In this document: one piece after another, positions 44,238 to 52,170 of the stretch
Layout of the letters: each line of letters opens with the position of its first letter
Position numbering within the stretch: position 1 is the first letter of the stretch
Assembly (NCBI GenBank): GCA_963775335.1
Contig: CAVZIJ010000005.1
Span: 114,538-178,537 of the forward strand
Direction of reading: 5' to 3'
Source of the DNA: CAVQCX01 sp963775335
GTDB lineage: Bacteria; Pseudomonadota; Gammaproteobacteria; Chromatiales; Chromatiaceae
DNA: 64,000 nt
Notes under the pieces: generated by a model
What the model was told of the DNA's origin: nothing
What the model saw: only the letters and a program-made list of their open reading frames with translations
Database searches by the model: none
Made by a program: the position numbers and the translations under genes

Positions 44238-44604
44238 GCCGCGCTCCTTTGGACCTGTTCGGTAGGAGTGGAGCACCTGCGGGAGGACTGGGTCCAACTG
44301 AAGGCGGAATACCGACTGGGGCGAATCGCCCGGACCGGCGATCCTGAGTGGCAAAGGCAGAGTCCCTCACCCTGCCCACGGCAGGTGGCCAGCCGGCTGG
44401 AAAAGCTGGCACCTGATCGAGGAAAGCACAACCCCGAGGAGCCCAAGACCTGCTGCGGATTGTCGGCCGATGCAGACAGCATGTAGCATCCAGCACGCGA
44501 TCCGTCGGCCGGCGTCGCAGGTGTGTGCCGCGCGCGCCGGACGCAAGAATAGCGCCTGTGGCGCCCAGCACCCCATCGGCTCTCATTCCGGAGTCCGTCT
44601 TCCC
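44238..44604. other. Intergenic region, about 370 bases
   Basis: No credible gene is seen; a plus-strand frame upstream of mgtE (from 44470) is Arg/Cys-rich with no ribosome site and I treat it as non-coding leader. Promoter position is not clear. Confidence 0.4.
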
Positions 44605-45849
44605 ATGAACGACCAATCGATCCGCCCGCTCTCCGCGGCAGCCCAGTGGGATGCCCAGACCTTGCACCTGGCCTCCGAGGTTCTCCGGCGCGCTCCGCCG
44701 GACGCGGCGACCTTGCTGGCCAGGGAGCCAGATCAGCTCATCGCGGAGGTCCTGACCCGGCTCAAGCCGAATCTCGCGTTGGAGATCCTGTCGGAGCTTC
44801 CGGAGGCACGGCGCGACGCGGTGATGTCCTCGGTGCGGCCCGAGCTGGGAGAGCAATGGGCTGTCAACCAGTCCTATCCGGAGGATAGCGTGGGCCGGCT
44901 GATGGAGCCGCCCACCGGGCTGTTCGGTCCCGAGGACACGGTGGCCGGGGTGGTCGAGCAGTTGAGGACGATGGTTCAGAAAGGGCCCATCACCTACGGG
45001 TATGTGGTGAACGCGGACGGACTCCTTCAGGGCGTGCTCGTGATGCGCGATCTGCTCCTGGCCTCCCCCCGGGATCGAATCGCCGAGCTGATGCTCACGG
45101 AGCCCTTCTCCTTCAGCCCGAACACCAGTGTCTCGGACGCCATGCGTGCCGTGGTGCGCCGCCACTATCCGGTCTACCCCGTGTGCGACGCGCAGGGGGC
45201 GCTGATCGGTTTGGTCCACGGGCATGCGCTGTTCGAGCAGCACGCCTTCGAGATCAGCGCCCAGGTCGGGCGGATGGTCGGCGTGGAGAAGGAGGAGCGG
45301 CTCCTTACCCCCTGGCTGACCAGCTTGAAATTCCGCCACCCGTGGCTGCAGTTGAACCTGCTCACGGCGTTTCTTGCCGCCTTCGTGGTCGGCCTGTTCG
45401 AGAACACCATCGAGAGGCTGGTTGCCCTGGCGGTTTTCCTGCCCGTGCTCGCGGGTCAGTCGGGCAACACGGGCTGCCAGTCCATGGCAGTCACCATCCG
45501 CGCCATCACCCTCGGGGAGCTCAAGACGGGCTCGGAAAGGCGGGCCCTGGTCAAGGAGGCGCTTCTGGGTCTGGCGAACGGCGCACTCGTGGGGATCAGC
45601 GCCGGGGTCGGCATGTATGTCTATGCCAGAGTCAGCAGCAGCCCGGCGCCCCTCGGGCTGGGGGCAGTGGTGTTCCTGGCGATGGTTGGCAGCTGTGTCG
45701 CGAGCGGTCTGGCCGGCGTTCTGGTGCCCGTTACCCTGAAGCGACTGGGGGCCGACCCCGCCACGGCCTCGAGCATCTTTCTCACGACCGCTACGGACAT
45801 CGTCAGCATGGGCATGCTACTTGGCCTTGCTACCGTGCTCATCCTGTGA
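44605..45849 (+). CDS. mgtE: Magnesium transporter MgtE
   Basis: The 414-residue product has the MgtE layout: an N-terminal acidic helical domain (about 1-120), two CBS domains (about 125-245) that sense Mg2+, a connecting helix, and five membrane helices (about 265-412) with the pore signatures LPVLAGQSGNTGCQS and a final TATDIVSMGMLLGLA, where the Asp lines the pore. The channel lets Mg2+ in when cytoplasmic levels are low. ATG 44605 is chosen by family length and a GGAG about 11 bases upstream. A GC hairpin overlaps the stop codon. Confidence 0.9.
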   Translation: MNDQSIRPLSAAAQWDAQTLHLASEVLRRAPPDAATLLAREPDQLIAEVLTRLKPNLALEILSELPEARRDAVMSSVRPELGEQWAVNQSYPEDSVGRLMEPPTGLFGPEDTVAGVVEQLRTMVQKGPITYGYVVNADGLLQGVLVMRDLLLASPRDRIAELMLTEPFSFSPNTSVSDAMRAVVRRHYPVYPVCDAQGALIGLVHGHALFEQHAFEISAQVGRMVGVEKEERLLTPWLTSLKFRHPWLQLNLLTAFLAAFVVGLFENTIERLVALAVFLPVLAGQSGNTGCQSMAVTIRAITLGELKTGSERRALVKEALLGLANGALVGISAGVGMYVYARVSSSPAPLGLGAVVFLAMVGSCVASGLAGVLVPVTLKRLGADPATASSIFLTTATDIVSMGMLLGLATVLIL

Positions 45850-45876
45850 CCGCGCCCGCTGCTGCCGGGCGCGGTC
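45848..45876 (+). terminator. GC hairpin overlapping the mgtE stop codon
   Basis: Arms 45848-45858 and 45866-45876 pair perfectly (11 bp) with a 7-base loop; the first arm begins inside the TGA. No T run follows, so it may stall or protect the transcript rather than terminate strictly. Confidence 0.5.
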
Positions 45877-46085
45877 AGGCTGGTCAGTCACTCCGCTCGG
45901 CTGAGGCTTTGGGTTGAGCAATTGGAGCGGTTGCACCGCTGCGTACGCGTCGTGCTCAAGGTTGACAAGGGTTTCGGTGTTGCGCCACCCCGGGGGCGAC
46001 TCCCAGAGCAATAACCGAGCCCTTCGGCCTTGGGGACCGGTGGCGGGGTTGCTGCGCCTTCGTCTAGACCGCAGACTTCTCACTC

Positions 46086-46625
46086 ATGCCCATTCTCATC
46101 CGGCATCCACTGTCACCCGCCCTGGGCGTCAGCAGCCTAGATGCCGATGCATCGGTCGACGAAGTTGGGGGTCTGGCACTGGTGTACCGACTCAAAGGCG
46201 ATCCGCGCCGATTGCGGCTTCCGTCCCGGGAGCCGCCAGAGCGCCGGGACGGACTTTGGCGGCATACGTGTTTCGAGCTTTTCGTCGGCGCCACTGGCGA
46301 AGCCTACCGGGAATTCAATTTCTCGCCGGCTGGTCATTGGCAGGCTTACGCCTTCGGTCGCTACCGCCAGGATGGGCATTTGCCGCCGGCCTTGACCCCG
46401 CATATCGAGGTGGAGCTCGTCGACAGGACCCTGGCGCTCAGGGTGCATCTGCTTGCCGCCAACCTGCCGCCCGGGCCGCGCCTACGCTTGGGCCTGACCG
46501 CCGTGCTCGAGGCCAGCGATGGTGGCCGGGCTTATTGGGCTTTGAAGCACGCCTCCGGGCAGCCGGACTTTCATCGTGCGGAGAGCTTCACGCTGGTGCT
46601 CGATCGCTCAGGAGCAAGCCCATGA
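46086..46625 (+). CDS. DOMON-like domain protein
   Basis: The 179-residue product matches the DOMON_DOMON-like beta-sandwich proteins of proteobacteria: LALVYRLKGDPRRLRLP, then DGLWRHTCFELFVG and YREFNFSPAGHWQAYAF, the sequence core of the group. No signal peptide is seen. Function is unknown; related DOMON folds bind sugars or haem. Its TGA overlaps the next ATG (ATGA), so it is coupled to the namZ-like gene, suggesting a sugar-linked role in cell-wall recycling. Confidence 0.7.
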   Translation: MPILIRHPLSPALGVSSLDADASVDEVGGLALVYRLKGDPRRLRLPSREPPERRDGLWRHTCFELFVGATGEAYREFNFSPAGHWQAYAFGRYRQDGHLPPALTPHIEVELVDRTLALRVHLLAANLPPGPRLRLGLTAVLEASDGGRAYWALKHASGQPDFHRAESFTLVLDRSGASP

Positions 46626-47827
46626 AATTCGGCCTGGACCGCCTGCTCGACGAGACTGTCTTGCGCGAGCCGCTGAAAGGCAGGCGCGTGGCTCTGCTCG
46701 CCCATCCCGCCTCGGTCGCCGCCGACCTGACCCACGCGCTGGATGCCCTGGCTGCGCTGCCGCAGATCAGGCTCAGTGCCGCCTTCGGCCCCCAGCACGG
46801 ACTGCGCGGGGACAAGCAGGACAACATGCAGGAGTCGCCGGACTTTCTCGATCCGGTCCACCAGATCCCGGTGTTCAGTCTCTACGGGGAGGTGCGCCGC
46901 CCAACGGCGCAGATGATGGGGACGTTCGACGTGCTGCTGGTCGATCTGCAGGATCTCGGCTGCCGCATCTATACCTTCATCACCACCCTGCTCTACGTGC
47001 TGGAAGAAGCGGCCCGCCACGGCAAATCGGTGTGGGTGCTGGACCGGCCCAACCCAGCCGGCCGGCCGGCGGAGGGACTGATGCTGCGCGAGGGCTGGGA
47101 GAGCTTCGTCGGCGCCGGGCCCATGCCCATGCGTCACGGCCTGACCCTCGGCGAAATGGGTCGCTGGTTCGTCCGCCACTTTGAGCTCAACGTCGACTAC
47201 CGGGTGATCGAGATGCGGGGCTGGCAGCCCGAGAGCGCGCCCGGCTATGGTTGGCCGCTGGGCGAGCGCTGCTGGGTGAACCCCAGCCCCAACGCGTCCA
47301 CTCTGTCGATGGCGCGCTGCTACGCAGGCACGGTCATGCTGGAGGGCACCACCCTGTCGGAGGGCCGCGGCACGACGCGGCCGCTGGAGCTTGTCGGCGC
47401 CCCCAACCTGGAGCCCCGCAGGCTGACGGCGGAGATGCAGCGTTTAGCGCCGGCCTGGCTCGCCGGCTGCGCCCTGCGCGAGTGCTGGTTCGAGCCGACC
47501 TTCCACAAGCACGCCGGCCAGCTCTGCGCCGGGGTGCAGATTCACGTGGATGACCTCCGTTACCACCACGCTGCCTTCCGGCCCTGGCGGCTGGTGTCCC
47601 TGGCCTTCAAGGCGATCCGCAGCCTGCGGCCCGGATACCCTCTGTGGCGGGACTTTCCCTATGAGTATGAGCACGACCGTCTAGCGATCGACCTCATCAA
47701 TGGCAGCCCGCTGCTGCGGGAATGGGTCGAAGATCCCGAGGCCCAAGCGGGCGATCTGGACACGCTCGCCCGCGCCGACGAGGCCGCCTGGCGGGAAGAG
47801 ACGGCAGCGGTGCGCCTCTATACGTAG
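46622..47827 (+). CDS. DUF1343/NamZ family exo-beta-N-acetylmuramidase
   Basis: The 401-residue protein matches DUF1343, typified by NamZ, which removes N-acetylmuramic acid from non-reducing ends of peptidoglycan fragments. Family landmarks are LLAHPASV, FGPQHGLRGDKQDNM, DVLLVDLQDLGCRIYTF and LEGTTLSEGRGTTRPLELVGAP. No signal peptide is visible, so it may act in the cytoplasm on imported fragments. It is the second gene of a coupled pair. Confidence 0.85.
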   Translation: MKFGLDRLLDETVLREPLKGRRVALLAHPASVAADLTHALDALAALPQIRLSAAFGPQHGLRGDKQDNMQESPDFLDPVHQIPVFSLYGEVRRPTAQMMGTFDVLLVDLQDLGCRIYTFITTLLYVLEEAARHGKSVWVLDRPNPAGRPAEGLMLREGWESFVGAGPMPMRHGLTLGEMGRWFVRHFELNVDYRVIEMRGWQPESAPGYGWPLGERCWVNPSPNASTLSMARCYAGTVMLEGTTLSEGRGTTRPLELVGAPNLEPRRLTAEMQRLAPAWLAGCALRECWFEPTFHKHAGQLCAGVQIHVDDLRYHHAAFRPWRLVSLAFKAIRSLRPGYPLWRDFPYEYEHDRLAIDLINGSPLLREWVEDPEAQAGDLDTLARADEAAWREETAAVRLYT

Positions 47828-48105
47828 AGATCCTGATCCTGAGAAACCGATATGCTGCCGGCCTTGTCCGACGCAACCTGACTCGACCGAGCATCCCGGG
47901 ATCGACGAGGCCCCGGGGCGGGCAATTTCAATGGTCGGGGCGCGGAATCAGCAGGGAAACGCAGCGACCAAATGTTGCTTGGCGGCACCTATTTGCCCAG
48001 GGTCCACCGCCTCCACTCGCGGTCCAGGGAAATCCGATTTGATCGTGAAATCGGTGCTAGGATCTCCCCACACGAACCAGCGAGGCCGGTCCGGGGATCG
48101 GTGAA
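47828..48105. other. Intergenic region, 278 bases
   Basis: No gene is seen. It contains the promoter of the LysR gene, which I cannot place precisely. A TTTGATCGTGAAATCGGTG-like dyad (GATC...GAAATC) near 48038-48055 is too weak to call. Confidence 0.3.
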
Positions 48106-49041
48106 ATGTCTACTAGGAATGGTAAGGCGCACGAACCGGACTGGGACGATGTCCGAGTCTTTCTGGAGGTGGCGCGATCCGGCTCGGCGACCGAGGCAGC
48201 TGGACGCCTTGGCATCAACCATACGACGGTCTCGCGTCGCATCTCGGTTCTGGAGAACTGCCTGGGGAAGCAGGTGTTCAAGCGGTCAAACGGAGCTTGG
48301 ATCATCACCCCGGTCGGCAAGGGGCTCCTTCCGTACGCCCAGTCCATGGCAGAGCAGGCAAGGGGCATCACACGGTTTGTTACGGAGGAGCTTACCGAGG
48401 TGAAGGGACCGCTGCGGGTCGCGGCGGAGTACTGCGCAGACAGGGTGTTGCTGCCCACCGCCCACATGTTCGCGCAGCGCTATCCGGACGTGGACCTGCA
48501 AATTATCGCAAGCGCGACGCTGTTGGATGTAGAGGCCGGCGAGGTCGATATTGCGCTGCACATGACCGATGAGCCGCCAGCGAATCTGGTAGGAAAGCGT
48601 GTCGCTCGGGTAGGCTTCGCCGTCTATTCGAGCCCGGGACTGTGCGAGAAGGTCAAAGCCGATCCTGATGCGGCGGACATACCGTGCCTCGCCTGGGTCC
48701 GTGACGAGTCGCCCCGTCTGGCCTGGATCGACTCCATCTTTCCAAACACGACGCGGGTCTACCGGACAACCTCGCTGCCCGTCATGCTGGCGATGGCGCG
48801 AGAAGGCATAGGTGTGGCGAGACTGCCTTGCGTGCTCGGAGATCCGGACCCGCTGCTGGTGCGGCTCCCCCCATACGCGGCCGAGCCCGGCCCGGATCTA
48901 TGGGTTCTCTCCAACGTGGATGTGAGAACGACGGCGCGGGTGCGCATCTTTCGTGATTTTCTCGTAGAAGAGCTGGAGAAGCAGAAGGATCTGATCGAGG
49001 GAAACTGCGATAAAAGAGCACCAACACAGGTACCAAACTAA
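48106..49041 (+). CDS. LysR-family transcriptional regulator
   Basis: The 311-residue protein has an N-terminal winged helix-turn-helix (about 14-72: VFLEVARSGSATEAAGRLGINHTTVSRRISVLE) and a LysR substrate-binding domain (about 95-300). The closest sub-type by style is the group that regulates nearby transport or amino-acid genes; its target is not evident because no divergent partner lies beside it. A 56-residue gene converges from the right. Confidence 0.85.
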   Translation: MSTRNGKAHEPDWDDVRVFLEVARSGSATEAAGRLGINHTTVSRRISVLENCLGKQVFKRSNGAWIITPVGKGLLPYAQSMAEQARGITRFVTEELTEVKGPLRVAAEYCADRVLLPTAHMFAQRYPDVDLQIIASATLLDVEAGEVDIALHMTDEPPANLVGKRVARVGFAVYSSPGLCEKVKADPDAADIPCLAWVRDESPRLAWIDSIFPNTTRVYRTTSLPVMLAMAREGIGVARLPCVLGDPDPLLVRLPPYAAEPGPDLWVLSNVDVRTTARVRIFRDFLVEELEKQKDLIEGNCDKRAPTQVPN

Positions 49042-49182
49042 GTCCGAGAAATGGCCATCCTCCCCGGAGAGCGTATAGCGACCCCCGAGGCACGGGGAAT
49101 GCCGGGAGACCAAGGGATCGCTCAGTGAACGGCTTTTCGAATCGGGTGGTACAGCGGCGGGACGAATTCGGGACGTTACAAC

Positions 49183-49214
49183 ACAAGGCCCCACCGGAAT
49201 CGTCGGGGCCTTGT
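49183..49214 (-). terminator. Hairpin between lysR and a small minus-strand gene
   Basis: ACAAGGCCCC (49183-49192) and GGGGCCTTGT (49205-49214) pair over 10 bp with a 12-base loop. It lies 21 bases past the stop of the small minus-strand gene; on that strand GTTGTAA follows, partly T-rich. It could serve both converging transcripts. Confidence 0.55.
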
Positions 49215-49235
49215 CGACAGGGAAGGGCCGCTAGA

Positions 49236-49406
49236 TTACCAGCTGAGTGCGGCGACCCGCGGTGCCTTGGCAGTGGCGTTGGCCGCCTGGATATCCTGGA
49301 CATGAACGCTCGGGTGCTGCTTCAGATAAGCCTGCTCCGCGCCGATCATGGTAGGGGTCTGGGACGCGCCGAAAGTGAAGAGTACTGCTGCGATGGGAGC
49401 CCACAT
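49236..49406 (-). CDS. Small protein of 56 residues, unknown function
   Basis: A short frame runs from ATG 49406 to TAA 49236-49238. It has an excellent ribosome site (AGGAG, 7 bases upstream), an N-terminal hydrophobic run (MWAPIAAVLFTFGAS) that could be a signal or anchor, and a polar remainder (AEQAYLKQHPSVHVQDIQAA). A possible promoter with TTGATA and TAGGGT 15 bases apart lies upstream at 49452-49478, and a hairpin follows the stop. No family is recognised. Its being flanked by these signals is the main support for it. Confidence 0.5.
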   Translation of the reverse strand: MWAPIAAVLFTFGASQTPTMIGAEQAYLKQHPSVHVQDIQAANATAKAPRVAALSW

Positions 49407-49867
49407 GACGAAATCTCCTGTGCTGCTACCGTGCTGAATTCCTAAGTGAGTACCCTAGGTTGAGTACTTGAGTATCAAGATATATTACTGGGGCGCTCAG
49501 GCATACGAATATTAACGCATCGGCGGCTTGCAAAATTGCAGCGGGCCGCTTGGGGCATAGTCCCATGCGAATCGGAGGCCAGCCGGAGGGAGGCCCCCGG
49601 TGCGACTACCGGACGATCGTCCAGGCACCGTTGCGAGGGCCGCTGGGCACCTTTTGGATTTCTCTCAGGGCGCAGCGCTCCTGGCAGCCGCTCCATAGCC
49701 CGTCAACGACGAATACCTTTCGTCGGCTGTCGATTTGGACGGGACCCGCGGGGGAAACCGAGTCCGGAATCGGCGCTCCTGGGCGTTCGCCGCAGAGCAC
49801 CGGCGCGGTCCTGCGGTTGGGTTGACCGCCTCAGCCGAACGGCCTTGTTGGGGAGGCGCGCCGCAGA
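49407..49867. other. Intergenic region, about 460 bases
   Basis: Near its right end of the small gene's leader, GAGTAC, GAGTAC and GAGTAT occur within 30 bases (49448-49475), possible regulator half-sites. GGGGCATAG appears at 49552-49560, part of the motif seen at 28.1 and 36.2 kb. No gene is credible. Confidence 0.35.
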
Positions 49868-51680
49868 TCAGCCCTCGCGCTTCCTGCCCTTGGAACGAGG
49901 GGCCTCCGTCAACGGGGCGCGGCGCCCTTTATTCGGGGTCTTGAGGCCTCCGGACACGAGACTGATCCGCATAGGACGCCCGCACACCCGGACCTTCTTC
50001 AAATGTTTGAACAGGTCGTTGGGCATGCCCTCGGGCAGCTCGATGGTGCTGTAGCTGTCGAAGAGCTCGATGCGGCCGATATAACGGCTCTCGATGCCGG
50101 CCTCGTTGGCGATGGCACCGACGATGTGCTTGGCCTCGACGCCGTGCTCGCGCCCAACCTCCAGACGGTAGCAGAGCATGGGCAGTTGGGGCCGACTCTC
50201 CGCGCGCTCCCCTTCGACCTCTCTGCGTGGGCGGGCGCGCTTCGCCTCGGGCGGCTCGCGGGGTGCGCGCACCGGCTTCTCCTCCACTGCTCGTCTCGGC
50301 GGACGTGCGGGGCGCTCCGGGGCGGGGCGTCGTTCGGCTTGCGGCGCAGGGGTTGTAACCTCGGCGGTCAGCAGGGGCCGCTCGCGCTGCACCAGAAAGG
50401 CCAGGGCGGCGGCGACCTCGCTCAGGCCCAGGTCGTGCTCGCTCTGATAGCCGTCGATCAGGGTCTCGAAGAAGTCGAGATCCTGGGACTCCAGGGTCTC
50501 GGTGATGAGCTGCTTGAAGCGCTCCACGCGCCGATCGGTGACGGCCTCCCGGGAGGGCAGCTGCATCGGCTCGATCGGCTGGCGGGTGGCCCGCTCGATG
50601 GCCCGCAGCAGGTAACGCTCGCGCGGGGAGACGAACAGGATCGCCTCGCCCTTGCGCCCGGCCCGGCCGGTTCGCCCGATGCGGTGTACGTAGGCCTCGG
50701 TGTCGTTAGGGATGTCGTAGTTCACTACGCGGGTGACGCGCTCGAACGTCCAGGCCACGGGCCGCCACGTCGGTGGCGACGACGATGTCCAGGTCGCCGC
50801 GCTTGAGCCGCTCGATGGTCTTCTCGCGCATCGCCTGGCTCATGTCGCCGTTGAGCGGCGAGCAGGAGTAGCCGCGCGCCTCGAGGCGCTCGGCCAGCTC
50901 GACGGTGGCGGTCTTGGTGCGCACGAACACGATCATCGCGTCGAAGTCCTCGACCTCCAGGATGCGGGTCAGGGCGTCGAGCTTGTGCAGGCCGCTGACC
51001 TGCCAGTAGCGCTGGGTGACCGTCTCCACCGTCGCAGTGCGGGACTTGATGCGCACCTCCACAGGCTCGCGCAGGTGACGCTGCGCGACCCGGCGGATGA
51101 CCTCGGGCATGGTCGCGGAGAAGAGCGCGATCTGGCGCCGCGGTGGGGTGTGCTCGAGGATCCACTCCACGTCCTCGATGAAGCCCATCCGCAGCATCTC
51201 GTCTGCCTCGTCGAGCACCAGCGCGGTCAGGCTGTCGAGCACGAGCGTGCCGCGGCGCAGGTGGTCCATGACCCGGCCCGGAGTGCCGACCACGGCGTGG
51301 ACGCCCCGGCGCAGCTGGCGCAGCTGGGTGTCCATGCCCTGGCCGCCGTAGACCGGCAGGATGTGGAAGCCGCTCAGGTGGCGCGCGTACGTCTGCAGTG
51401 CCTCGCAGACCTGGATCGCGAGCTCACGGGTGGGGGTCAGCACCAGGAGCTGGGGCACCCGGCGGGCCAGATCGACACGGCAGAGCAGCGGCAGGGCGAA
51501 GGCGGCGGTCTTGCCGGTGCCGGTCTGGGCCTGACCCAGCAGGTCGCGGCCGGCCAGCAGCGGCGGGATGCTCTCGGCCTGGATCGGGGAGGGCGCCTCA
51601 TAGCCGATCTCCTCGACCGCCTGGAGAATCGGGGGAGCCAGGGCAAGCTGGGCGAACGAGGATACGGTCTCAGACGACAT
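49868..51680 (-). pseudogene. deaD: DEAD-box RNA helicase (DeaD/CsdA-like), split by a one-base frameshift
   Basis: The N-terminal frame (from ATG 51680) holds the helicase core: the Q motif region, AQTGTGKT, PTRELAIQV, VLDEADEML, SAT and VATDVAARGLDV. The second frame continues with ERVTRVVNYDIPNDTEAYVHRIGRTGRAGR and a C-terminal RNA-binding domain (YRLEVGREHGVEAKHIVGAI), the DbpA-type RRM of DeaD, after a long Arg/Pro/Glu-rich linker. One extra base at about 50744 separates them. Read across it, the protein is about 600 residues and full length; it unwinds RNA in ribosome assembly and cold adaptation. As such genes are rarely lost, a sequencing error is likely. Confidence 0.85.
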
Positions 51681-51850
51681 GGGTGGCCCTGCGGAAGCAC
51701 CGGGCGGTCCCGCAAGGGCGGGGGGGCCGGGCGCATGTGGCGGAAAAGTCAGAGAATTGTACGTGAACGGGTGCCCGGAGGGGGCGGGTGATCAGGTATT
51801 AGGTGTCTGGTAGACGCTTCGCGTCAACCGGACCTACGGGAGCGGCCGGC

Positions 51851-51882
51851 GAGACCGGGGCCCGGTGCGGGGCCCCGGTCTC
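51851..51882 (-). terminator. Strong GC hairpin after a small minus-strand gene
   Basis: Arms 51851-51863 and 51870-51882 pair perfectly over 13 bp with a 6-base loop. It starts 5 bases past the stop of the 64-residue gene. No T tract follows on the minus strand. Confidence 0.55.
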
Positions 51883-51886
51883 GTTG

Positions 51887-52081
51887 CTACCGGTCGCGTC
51901 TGCGGACCAGCCAGGCGGCCAGGCTCCCGGCGGCCAGCAGGGCGATCACGCCCGGCGTATCGACGGAGACGGTGGGCGCATCTGGCGTGGCCTGCCCGAG
52001 CGCTGCGCACCAGAGCAGCGTGATGGCCCCCAGGCCCCTCAGCGTGTAGCCCGCGCTGACGCGGGCGCGAAGCCCTTTCAT
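51887..52081 (-). CDS. Small exported protein with a PEP-CTERM-like tail
   Basis: The 64-residue product has a basic N terminus and hydrophobic run (GLGAITLLWCAALGQA, likely signal), a 15-residue polar stretch and a tail (TPGVIALLAAGSLAAWLVRRR) of Pro-Gly, a membrane helix and an Arg cluster. This tail resembles PEP-CTERM-type sorting signals, but the exact PEP triplet is absent. GGGGGAAG precedes ATG 52081 and a hairpin follows the stop. The mature segment would be tiny, so the gene may be a remnant of a longer surface protein. No exosortase gene is in view. Confidence 0.5.
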   Translation of the reverse strand: MKGLRARVSAGYTLRGLGAITLLWCAALGQATPDAPTVSVDTPGVIALLAAGSLAAWLVRRRDR

Positions 52082-52170
52082 GTCTTCCCCCTCTGCCCAC
52101 GGGGCGGTCGCCCCGACCTCACTAACCATAGCTCAGAGTCGCAGTCGCGGAAGGGGCGGGGCGACGGTGC

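Noticed and set aside
49550..49825. Plus-strand frame before the helicase gene
   Set aside because: Arg/Pro/Ser-rich, no ribosome site, no similarity; treated as non-coding.
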